Positions 32,484-42,700 of a DNA stretch of 64,000 bases are shown here, piece after piece. Every line of letters begins with the position of its first letter. The stretch's first letter is position 1. The notes under the pieces are model-generated. The model saw only the letters and a list, made by a program, of their open reading frames with translations. It ran no database searches and was not told where the DNA came from. The position numbers and the translations under genes are program-made. Location of the stretch: NCBI GenBank assembly GCA_963930775.1, contig OZ005689.1, positions 6,797,569 to 6,861,568 of the forward strand, read 5' to 3'. Source of the DNA: Cliona cf. orientalis (taxonomy: Eukaryota; Porifera; Demospongiae; Clionaida; Clionaidae).

Positions 32484-33776
32484 GTAGTCAAATAAACATT
32501 GAAGCTATTTATGATGAGCCAGACTGTATTCAACAATACAAATCGAAGAAAGACAAAGACCCGGAAATGGAAGAGTGTCCGGCATATGGACAAGCAAATA
32601 AAGACGTAGAACTGGAAGAGTGTCCGGCATATGTGCAAGCAAATAAACACTAAGCCCTCACTTTTGCCTGATTGTGGAATGTGATTCAGTAGTAACCACT
32701 AATTACGTTATCTTGCATTTGCGGTGCTTCGCGCGCGCGCCGCGCCATATATTGTAGTGTATCGGCAACGCCCACACTTACTCTTCGTGACGTCACAAGG
32801 TCCTGAGGCCGGCCAGAAGCAAGAGAAAAATGGTCCTGGTCGACATTTTACAAGTTCATAGTCAACACGAGCAAGGGATTTAGCCAAGGATATTGCACTG
32901 GGCAACTCTCGAGGTCAAACTGTCCATGTGATCTTCATATGACTTGGCTCTGACCTTTCGCATCAGGTTGTCCAGTAAGCTGAAATCGAGCTAGCCACGA
33001 GTGTGGCGATTGATTGGTGAGCGATCGCCTCCATATCTCAACAATGAAGACAGTTGAAGAAACGAAACTTCTTCCATCCTTTAGTAGAGTTGTAAAACTA
33101 ATCTCTATGTGAGTCAGCTAGTCTACAGAGCTGTTTATACTATGACAGTACGTTATTGAATGTATAAATTATTTTCATTTTTCATGATCTAATAGTTCAA
33201 CAAATACAGTAAATATTACTTAGTTAAGCAAATATACTATACTGCTAGTGGTACTCTCCTTCCAGCTGAAGTATGAAAGCCTCAGCAGTCTTCGCATCAG
33301 GTTGTCCAGAATGTTGAAAATGAGTCGGCCAAACATTTACGGCCGATATTCGGCCGTGTATAGCGAGGTAGCTACGCTTTGGACACGAACTGAACGTGCC
33401 CATATGCTATTTAGCTAGTCTTCTTACAGTCTGCTGTGTTTCAAAACCCAGAAATATACCAGTAGCCAGAAACTAAACTTTTTTGTCATGCATGTTGACC
33501 GCGATCGCGGTCTCCATATGTTCAATACAGCAACCGCAAACCGGAAGTGATCAGGCAAAAGCGAGGGCTTAGCGTATACTGAAAGACGTAGAACTGGAAG
33601 AGTGTCCGGCATATGTGCAAGCAAATAAAGGCGTAGAACTGGAAGAGTGTCCGGCATATGTACAAGCAAATAAAGACGTAGAAATGGAAGAGTGTCCGGC
33701 ATATGTACAAGCAAATAAAGACATAGAACTGGAAGAGTGTCCTGCTTATGTTGAGAAAAGGAAGGATGACATTTAG
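32484..33776 (+). pseudogene. Gene B tail exon split by a transposon
   Basis: The exon begins GSQINIEAIYDEPD and has two ECPAY units. It then enters the transposon at 32648, where translation would stop after NKH (TAA ending 32653). The rest of the exon resumes at 33585 with four more ECPAY units and a TAG at 33774-33776. Before insertion the tail therefore had six units. If transcribed, the present gene would end with a two-unit tail. Confidence 0.8.
32648..33581. mobile_element. 934-bp non-autonomous DNA transposon in the gene B tail exon
   Basis: Left end CACTAAGCCCTCACTTTTGCC; right end, reversed, CAGTATACGCTAAGCCCTCG with CTTTTGCCTGAT following. AAA is duplicated on both sides (32645-32647, 33582-33584), and removing the element plus one AAA restores the 15-residue repeat register. 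CACTA-like start and 3-bp duplication suggest the EnSpm/CACTA group. No transposase frame. Confidence 0.75.
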
Positions 33777-34065
33777 TTGGAAGAGTGTCCAGCATAATTA
33801 TGGACATGCATAATAATGTGTGCGATATTAATTTTTGTACTTAATATTATGCATATTCATGGTGTGTGATAAGGTAAATGAATCATGCAGTTATGAAACA
33901 GTGAGTTCTAAACTGACTTTTAGGTGGAACTAGATCTAATTAGCTCTGGGTTTCATAACTGGTACTAACTGGTTCACTTCCCTTAATCTACTGAATAGTA
34001 TCTTGTATTAAAACCACAGTAGCTATAATATTATATTTTATCATTCTTTCATGCATACTCAATAA

Positions 34066-34295
34066 GGCCATATAAAATAACTTACTTGATTCTCGTCCCC
34101 CGCCCGTCCCTATTTTTACAGGCCGCCTCGCGCGTGCGCAGTAGCGACCCTTTACCAAATATCTCGAAAATATGCTCCAGATACTGCTCTTTCTAGAGTC
34201 CTGATGAGTAAAAAAAATAAAAATAAAATGCCTCCTCCCGCACCTATTTTTTGGAAAAAGGTGGCTGAGAATCAAGTAAGTTATTTTATATGGCC
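34066..34295. mobile_element. 230-bp Harbinger-like MITE downstream of gene B
   Basis: GGCCATATAAAATAACTTAC is inverted without mismatch at the right end, with an inverted repeat of about 30 bp. TAA lies on both sides. The same flank downstream of gene C (49436-49441) lacks the element, which fixes its limits. Confidence 0.75.
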
Positions 34296-34397
34296 TAATG
34301 TTCGTGCCCATCCGATCCCCAATATAATTTTGCATGTATTCATAGAATTGAGGTGTGGCTAACAGACACTAAGGAGTTGGTGGTGGCTTGGTGCTTG

Positions 34398-34894
34398 TAG
34401 CGTGCCACAATGGCTCCGTGCCACGATGGCTCCGTGCGACGTGCTGGAATGGCCATAGGGAGGCGCGCGCAACAATGGTTCGTTCATGTATACTACTATA
34501 CGTACACGCGGTATGGATGGGAGGGGCTGGGTTGCCAATGGTTAGCAGGGTTGGATGGGAGGGGCTGGGGGTTGGGGATGGGTTGCCAATGGTTAGCAGG
34601 GTTAATCTGTAGGGTTTGTCTATGCGAGATATGGATGGGAGGGGGGGTTGGGGATGGATTGCGAATGGTTAGCAGGGTTAGTCTCTAGGGTTTATCTATG
34701 ATAGGGGGGAAATAATGATTGCCATGGCAGCAGCGACAACAGCGATGGTGTAGTGGTTGGGGCTCTCATGTGTGGAACAGAATGTAGCGGGTTCAAATCT
34801 CGCTTTATACTTCGTTTTTTTTTTCTTTTTCACTTGTCGAAATTTTTAAGTTCTCGCGAGCCATTCCAGCACGGAGCCAGTATAGCATGCTGCA
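34398..34894. mobile_element. 497-bp composite element with tRNA-like module, copy 1
   Basis: GTGCTTG is duplicated at 34391-34397 and 34895-34901, and gene C downstream sequence (49530) has the empty site. The ends share GGCTCCGTGCTGGAATGGC in inverted orientation. The inside holds G-rich minisatellite units (GATGGGAGGGGCTGGG, GGTTAGCAGGGTT) and then a tRNA-like stretch at 34741-34803 followed by a T run. Confidence 0.7.
34741..34803 (+). ncRNA. tRNA-like pol III module inside the element
   Basis: A-box-like TGGTGTAGTGGTTGG (34746) and B-box-like GGTTCAAATCTCG (34790-34802) at normal tRNA spacing, followed by a T-rich run (34815-34826) that could terminate pol III. It does not fold as a complete tRNA, so it is called SINE-like rather than a tRNA gene. 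Confidence 0.55.
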
Positions 34895-34901
34895 GTGCTT
34901 G

Positions 34902-35240
34902 CATTCAGGATATGGAGTTCAATGACAGGTACTAGTTCGAACTGCAGCTGCGCATGCGTAGATCAGCCAGGCACGCGCATGCGCGTGACGTAATTCGGCG
35001 CGCGTTATTGATGTCAAGTTACGTCAGTTGCCAGTAAGCTCAATTAAGTAGCACCATCAAGTTGTATCAAAGAAGAAGCTCTATCAGCTAACAACTATAT
35101 CCTCCCTCTTTCAATTAGTCAATCTCCGTCTGCACAGACGTGATCTGAGCCGGCCAGTCCCTGGAGGCGCAGCCCCCAGTGGTATGAAAAGCTAAAATTA
35201 TTACTCCCACGCGCGTGCACGTTGTGCCCCTCCCATAGAT
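34902..35240 (+). promoter_or_regulatory. Conserved upstream block of gene C
   Basis: Contains TGCGCATGCG (34957), GCGCATGCGC (34975) and GTGACGTAAT (34985), resembling NRF-1 and CRE sites. The block is repeated upstream of gene D (49545-49930). It is separated from the proximal block by the element at 35280-36302. Confidence 0.45.
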
Positions 35241-35279
35241 GGGTGTGGCTAAGGAGCAAGAATTGGTGGATGCTTGACC

Positions 35280-36302
35280 GGTGTCACAGCGGATTTACGG
35301 TTCCGGCTCGCGAATTTGTTCCGGGGGAACGTATACGCTAGCGGAATTGTTCCGGTTTTCTAGGAAATCAGCGGATTCGTTCCGAGTGTCCTGCTTTGAT
35401 AGAAATCTCAGTATAGAACATTGGCGACAGCAGAATCTACTGAATAAGCCTTAAAATTAGCGGAGTGGCTATTGATCCGGCAGTCGACGGCAAGCGAAGC
35501 CGGGTAGGACTAGGGTTTGGGGTAGGGTTAGGGGTTCTTCTAGGGTAAAATTATGGGTTTAGGCTAACCGTTGGGGTCTAGAACTTGCCTCGCTGCTCAC
35601 AAAACGAGATACAAGCGAATCGTGATTGCGCATGCGTCGACGATCTCCATAGGCAATGTATTACGGACTGCCGGATCAATAGCCACGGCGTAAAATTAGC
35701 ATGTCCAGCTATCTACTTCCCGCTTTCAGATTACATAATATGATACAGGGGCTGCATGGTGATGAATTTGCATTCATACGATAAGTGTGCGGCAAAATCC
35801 TTTGCTTGCCACGCCCATTTCCGTGGTGCCTAATTGTCAATATTATAATTGAAAGGGTATGTTTTAATAGCAAATCATAGTATTATCTTAGTTATGCAAT
35901 TACGCGCTCCTGCATGATTGTGTTCTATCTTGCACTGCCCGACAGGCCATCATCAACGTGCTGTTCCTGTGTAGTTGACAATCACTTAGCTACCACAATC
36001 GTTCTGGGAAAGTGATGGCCTGTGAATATCAAGCTGCTAGCGAGTCTTCTACTTACTACACTATCATTGACACATCCTTGAGTTCAGACATCCTACAATG
36101 GTTCATGCAATATCATCAGGTTTTGATTGTATACGTTCATTTACAGAGGCGGAATATTTACGCGGCCCGGAACATTTACGCGCGTGCGGAAATATTCCGG
36201 GCGGAACACTTACGCTAGCGGATATGTTCCGGGGGAACGTATCCGCTAGCGAATATGTTCTCCCGGAACGTTTTCGCGCCGGAACAAATCCGCTATGACA
36301 CC
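35280..36302. mobile_element. 1-kb TIR element splitting the gene C promoter
   Basis: GGTGTCACAGCGGATTTACGG on the left is inverted on the right as AAATCCGCTATGACACC. Both ends contain many GTTCCGG/CCGGAAC palindromes (for example TTGTTCCGGGGGAACG). Gene D has the uninterrupted sequence CTTGACCATAGTAGCTG. The exact target duplication is not clear. Confidence 0.7.
35465..35699. mobile_element. Nested MITE with telomere-like core
   Basis: GTGGCTATTGATCCGGCAGTC is inverted as GACTGCCGGATCAATAGCCAC (35677-35697, with one extra base inside). AAAATTAGC occurs on both sides. The core includes TAGGGTTTGGGGTAGGGTTA (about 35510). Confidence 0.6.
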
Positions 36303-36329
36303 GGTCGCCCATAGTAGCTGCACAGAGTA

Positions 36330-36675
36330 ATACGCATGTGGTAAAGGTCGTCAATAGAGTGCGTACACGTCAGATGTCGGCGCCAGAAATCATGGAGATG
36401 GAGTCTAAGACCGACTCTCAACGTCGATAGCGATAAGTTTCGATGCTTTATGAACATTAGGAAGGAAATCTTGTTCGAATTAAATCGGATATCTTGTCTG
36501 AAATCCGAAATCAACCATCGACTAGAAATCATAGCTGAAATCAGGAAATCCGTGTTTGAAATCCTATGATTCGAATCTCGTACGCCAAAACGAATCATTG
36601 CGGACCCGGGCCTCGGCCCTTGAAGAGTTGAAGCACAGATATCTATGGTTGAAGAAACCACAGACTTACTGAGCT
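36330..36675 (+). promoter_or_regulatory. Gene C proximal promoter/5' leader
   Basis: Begins CATGTGGTAAAGGTCGTCAA and includes TCGGCGCC and GGAGTCTAAGACCGACTCTC. Closely matches the blocks before genes B and D. An inverted, diverged copy lies in this gene's second intron (39271-39370). Confidence 0.6.
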
Positions 36676-36733
36676 ATGCTAAAGAGACTGATAGCGTGCG
36701 TGGCGCTGGCCTGTGCACTTCTCGCCACTAGAG
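36676..36733 (+). CDS. Gene C exon 1: signal peptide
   Basis: 58 bases, MLKRLIACVALACALLATR then a phase-1 donor GAG|GTAAAT. Homologous exons at 18392 and 50313. These short exons were identified by frame, donor phase and identity among three copies. Confidence 0.8.
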
Positions 36734-39700
36734 GTAAATATTGAGTGTGTGTACGTTTTGGTGTTTTCAATTGCATGGCGTTTAATAATATGTAGATCTA
36801 CAAGGCTGCCATAATCTTTTGACAATAAATCCTAAGGAACATACCCCAAACTATTATTCGTAAGATTATAGTCCATCACAATAATATTATTTCATTGCTT
36901 GTATCACAATCATCGTCCACTATAGCAATTATATAATTAGGATTTTGTTTTCTATAGAGGGATTGCGCAAAACGATTGGCTAATTATTAACGCTTCATAA
37001 ATTGACGACACCCCTTGTGGGCAAAAGATGCCGTTGCCCAGTAGCTTGCATGTAAATGAGCGATCCTTTTTTTTTTAGAAAGCAGGCATGTTGAGCCCCC
37101 TTTTGTTCATGCATAGATATAGTAGATGGTTCATGGATGTCACTTTGGAGTGTGTTAAGTAAAAAAAATTCGGGTTTTGTGCAACGAAATTGCTCGAAAC
37201 CCTACGATATCTCACTGACCTTGCTCGCTTTTTACACAGGAGGCCATGGGCTTATCGAACTCTTGCCCACAATGGGTGTGGTCAATGTGGGCGTGCATGG
37301 TACCGCCGATCTAGCTCAGTGCTAATTGACACTTCTGAATCACAGAGTGAACAAGACTGTTAATTGGCCAATCATTTTGCGGAATCCCTCTATAGAGTTT
37401 TGTCAGGCTGCTACAGTTCGTAGCTGTCCTTCAGCTTTCACTGCTGTAAAGTAATAACAATAAATCCAGAGATAATCATGGAAAACACTGTACCTTATGG
37501 GAGTAAAAGGCTAAAAAATCAGTCCTAGTCTTGTTTATGGGAGTATGTGTGTGCGTACTAAAATCTCGCAGGGCCAAGTTAATGATTGGGACTGCGAAAG
37601 AGTGGCTATACACAGCTACGTTGGGGATATCGATTGTTAGCTACTTGAGTTTATACAGTTTTGTAATATTTCTGATGTCACAATAATAGCCATAAGGTAT
37701 ACATAAATAGCCTAGGCTAATGCAAACATGTAACCTGAATAATATTATAAACATTTAATAACTACATGTTAGTGATGTTAAAGAATCATTTATTTACTAG
37801 TTGTAGCTAGATTATGAAATGGCATGGGCCGGGATAGAAAGACAATTGGAATGCCCACTGTATACTTTCATACACCGACACAGTGACTGTATCTCTAAAT
37901 ATCTTCTATTTTACATAAACTTAGGAACTTGGCTGCAATTTACTAAATGTCCAATATACGTAAATATCCACTATACTTTCATAAACCCACACAGTTACTG
38001 TATCTCTAAATATCTTTTATTTTACATAAACTTAGGACCTTGGCTGCAATTTACTAATTTAATGTCATATACGTAAATATCCACTATACTTTCATAAATC
38101 CCCACAGTTGTAGCATCTCCATAGTAAAATTTTAATGTCTTCTATGATTCACGTCAAATTTCAATTGTGATTTACGTAAATGTCCAATAGTTTTGTATAC
38201 GTAAATCCCCAGACGTTTCTGATTTTGGCACAAACAACACCCCATATTAATTTGCCTTCTTTGAAAACATCCCTGCCTCCCTCTCTCCCCAGAACTACCC
38301 TGGTATTTCTCTTCTGTTAAAATGTTCTAGGTAGCGAGCTAGCTTGGGTGAAAACTTTCTCCCATGAAATTATTCTCTACACTAAAATTAGACTTGGTCA
38401 ATAATATTATTATTATGGGGAATATGCCCCTCCCGTTGCTATTAAATTTATCTCTCCAGGTTTGACTCAGACACCTGCCCAGTGTGTGCACAACCTTCAG
38501 ATTGTGACAGATCGACAAGATTTGTATATCATGCCCGGGGTGGTCAACTGCATCAGCTGCAACATTGTGAGTGACATTGCCTGGGTAATTGAAGTGGATG
38601 GTGACCGTTTTCCAGCAACATCACCCACAGCAGCCCAATTTGTCTCTACTATGAATAACTATCTGATTATTGCGATGCCTGAGGACTATGTTCTACCGGG
38701 AACATCGGGAAGGCAAGATATTTTCTGTTACAGTAGTGCTCTTGCTGGCTCACCTTCTCTGGAAGCAAGGCTGGCCTCTCCAGGTAAGATCAGTATCAAA
38801 GGTGGTAACGGACTGTACATGTGGTCTCAAGAATGAAGGGAAAAAAACTGCGCTGTCCGTCTAAAATCCATTGCCTATAATATGGTGAATACGAAATTCT
38901 CAACTCTAAAACAGTTCAATCTAGTTACATCCCCAGTATAAATTTACTTTTTTGCGGTTATAAGGGAATTATGTTGTAATTATGATGTAACCTATATCGT
39001 CATAGCGCTAAAATTCGGAGCCTTTACAGAACACTTCTGAGACCTGAAAATCGATAGAATCATATTTTAACTTACATACATACCCAGCGAATACATTAAA
39101 AGCTGAGTGCTACTTTCTCCGACAAGTAATGCTGACCGAACTTCACGCGTTCTCTTGGCTGACGTAATCCTGTGGAAAGCTAGCCTTGCGCTATTTATAG
39201 CACGCGTCATGCCACGACCGATCTGAAGTTCGGAAGCTGTAGCGTGCTGTCGAGTTCATCTCCTTTGATTGAAGCATCGAAACTCGAAGTCGAGAGTCGG
39301 TCTTAGACTCCATCTCTGCGATTGAGGCCCCGGCATCGATGTGTATATCGACGATCTTTTACCACATGCACCATTAGAACTATGTAGCTACTGGGGATGT
39401 GGTCAAGTTTTTCATTACACACTAAAAATTAGCTGATACCCCTTAATTGGCTCATTTCAGACTGAGGGGGAATTGTCCACACAAGTATCTGGGGACAATG
39501 CATGTACTGTCCTAATTAAAAGAGGTGTCCTCATCATGCTCAGAAGTGCTCATTATTATTTTTTTGTCGATTCTCCAGTTCTGAGAGAGCCATTATTTGA
39601 GGATATGACTATCAGAGAGGGAGCGACACTGAAGGTCACCTGCATCACTAGAAATATTCAAGATATTACCACCTCAGAGATCCTTGATCCTCGTGGAGTT

Positions 39701-42700
39701 ACCGTTCCAAGTGCAGTAGGAGTCGTCACGATAGAGAATGCCACGAGAGCTGCTTCTGGTGCATACACCTGCCTTGTTACTAACACCCTTAACAGTAATA
39801 CCATCAATGCAACGTCCACCATCATCATTGAATGTAAGTTCAGTGCATCAAGATTACTGGTTTTCCTTAAAGTCTGACATCTCTAATTAATTTTTACACC
39901 ACTGAATTATGGAAAATAGCTTCCAGTTTTTGGCAACTATCATCACATACATACATGTGTGCTATAAATAGACTAGAATAGTATGCACACTGCTTAAATA
40001 TTGGACGAAACTTGAGCATGACGTAAGTTTTGTATTGAAGTTTCTGCATCAGAGCAAAAGATTTTCAAGGTATTTTGATGATCATTTCTCTTTTATGAAT
40101 CTACGTACCTCTATCTGAGCATGAAACACGCATCCACAGTATTAGATGATGATTAAATGCAAAGTATATTATAAATCAAAAGTATGTACCTGCCGTATGG
40201 CAACCATTAATAGTATGTTTTTGTGTTTCGACATTTGGACGCAGTTATGAATGCATAGCTGGTGATTGTGTACCAACCAGTCTTCGATATTCCAAAGATG
40301 CTATGATTTTGCTTGTCAATCAATGTTAAACTGTAAACAGGTTCCGTAAAATTATTATGGAGAACACTTAGTGTGTGTTTCGAATCTGCTTTGACTCCAC
40401 CCACTGTACAAACAAATGTATCTCTATGACTTGGAGTGTATGCATGCAGCTGACAAAATCATATCAGCATCAATGACCTATGCAGTATATTATTATTATA
40501 CAGTTACTCGTTATTGAACTATAGGCCATACAGAGTAGTTGTGAAGTGCTTATAATAGTGTGTGTTAATATAGTAATGTTTATAGAAGGCATTAAAGAAC
40601 ACGATTGTGGGTTTTTTTTTAGTTAAGTAATGTTTGTGGACTAGCATTGATAATTATTTCTAATGCTGGGAGTGGGCCTGCCAGCCAGCCTGGGAATACA
40701 GTAACATCTTCATTTATTAATATATTATTGCTTACTACTATACTTATTATTGAAAAATTTCTGGCAAAGGTAGTCAATTGCTCCATATACAAATATTATC
40801 AAAATGGGAACTCATAATTTAAAAATGCTAATTTCTTGCTTTAAACTGGATCATGCATTCATTAGAATATGTAATAGTATGGATATCATTATTATGTCTA
40901 CATTCATCAGTGTCTGTGATATTGCTTACTTTCTTTTTTGTTTCTCCTATTATACATGCAGTTGCCCCTGAGGTAACAGCCCGTAACGACACAGAGACAC
41001 CCCACCGCATCATCCTGGGGGAGGAGCTTCGCCTCAGCTGCGGATACGTGGGCGTACCCGGACCCACCGTACAATTCTTCCAAAATGACAGCATGTTGCT
41101 GATGAATGGTATGAACGGTGTGATAATCATCGGGGGAACCCCTAGTGATAACGAGATCACCTTGGTGATCGGCTCCGTGGGATGGATGAGCGGAGGGATA
41201 TATACGTGCAGAGCCAGCAACAATGTGGGAACGGATGAGGTGGTATACTCCGTGACTATTCTAGGTAACTCCTCTACCGCATCTCTACCTCCATCTTGAT
41301 TTCAGTCTCTGCATGGCTGTAGGCCAGGGAGGCTGTGTGTTATTTATGTGTGCTTGATACATGTATGCAGTGTATGTATAGTAGGTATTGTTGGCAAGCT
41401 ACGATAGTCGAGGATAGCTAATTAGCCTATGTTCGTTCATACATGTGTATCAGCAGATTTCAGTGTCTCTCTTTCTCCCCACTCTCTCCCTCTCCCTCTC
41501 TCTCTCTCTATCTCTCTCCCTCCCTCTCCCCCTCTCTCTCTCCCTCTCTCTTGTCATGCTTGCTGAAAAGAAACAGTAACATGTACCCGCATATATACAC
41601 ATGCACTTCTATTCAATGCAACATCCATAATCAATCATTCACAGCGAATAATTCCGAATAATTATTAACTCATGCACGCACACATACTCACGTATGCGTA
41701 CACACACATAGTCCCTGCTGAGCCGGTGGCTAATTTGATGGTGACTGGGCTCACTGAGACTACAGTGTCCCTGTCCTGGATGACTGGGTTTGATGGGTTC
41801 ACTTCCATCACTGGCATTGAGATCCTGGTTACCCCCGAGCGAGGTGCTCCCCCCTCCACGAACCCCATTGTCCTGCCCCCCTCTAATCAAACAATCATCA
41901 GTAGTCTCCTGCCGTTCAGAGAGCACGAATTCTCTGTGGCCGTATTGAACCTTGTGGGCACCAGTGAGAGGAGGAATATCACCGCTAGTACTCTATCTCT
42001 ATGTAAGTATACTATGGACCTTTTCTGAATGAGAATAATTGTAATAATAATGGCTTTCTCTCATGTTCTCTCTCTCCCTCCCTCCCTCCCTTCCTTTCTC
42101 CCTTCCTCTCTCTCTCCCTCATAAATTTGACATTCGGATATAATATATCTCAAGCAAAATTGCTTATTTTTTTTGTTGTTTTCCTCCTCCCAGCGTTGGG
42201 TGCCCCTACTAATCTCAATCTTGTTGCTCTATCCTCAACCAGCCTTCACTTCACTTGGGACGTAAGTGCATGTTACGACGCAAATGCGATCCTGACCTGT
42301 TCGCGATACGCCGGTACGTACGCCGCCGCGATCGCTGGACGATATGGATGGGAGGGGCTGGGAGGTCAGGGATGGGTTGCGAATGGTTAGCAGGGTTAGT
42401 GTGGGAGGGGCTGGGAGGTCTGGGGATGGGTTGCGAATGGTTAGCAGGGTTAGTCTCTAGGGTTTGCGTATACGTGGACTGGAGGGGCTGGGTTGTGAAT
42501 GGTTAGGAGGGTTAGTGTGGGAGGGGCTGGATTGTGTAGGAAAATAGTTGAAATAACCGCTGCCGGCAGCAACAACGGTGGTGGCCGAGTGGTTGGGCTC
42601 TTATGTATGCATGGGACGGAATAGAACGGGTTCGAATCTTGCCATACACTTTGACTTTTTTCTTTTTTTTCCCTGTCAAATTTTTCTAAGTGTTGATAGA

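Larger units (their letters stand above)
18392..33776 (+). pseudogene. Gene B: Ig/FN3 receptor copy, probably inactive
   Basis: Paralogue of gene C. Recognisable exons: 18392-18449 (signal peptide), 24605-24929 and 25219-25473 (Ig), 26133-26423 (FN3-1), 26624-26691 with 26974-27199 (FN3-2), 28722-28932 with 29154-29236 (FN3-3), 29729-30037 (FN3-4), 30598-30895 (Ig), 31702-31824 (TM), and a tail exon beginning at 32484. Differences from C and D: one extra C near 24704 shifts frame in the first Ig exon; the third Ig exon is missing with about 1 kb of intron; a 7-bp insertion near 30810 shifts frame in the last Ig exon; and a 934-bp transposon (32648-33581) splits the tail exon. A LINE fills much of intron 1. 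Four independent defects argue for a pseudogene. A short secreted or alternatively spliced product cannot be excluded. Confidence 0.7.

Noticed and set aside
33424-33807. Minus-strand open frames across the tail repeats of genes B and C (33424-33807, 48922-49390)
   Set aside because: They are shadows of the 45-bp repeat, which stays open on both strands. The + strand is supported by splicing phase, the TM exon and gene A.
34741-34803. True tRNA gene
   Set aside because: A and B boxes are present but the acceptor and anticodon stems do not pair convincingly; it sits inside a mobile element.
37856-38110. CRISPR-like array
   Set aside because: Repeats are 111-bp tandem units without unique spacers, in a eukaryotic intron.
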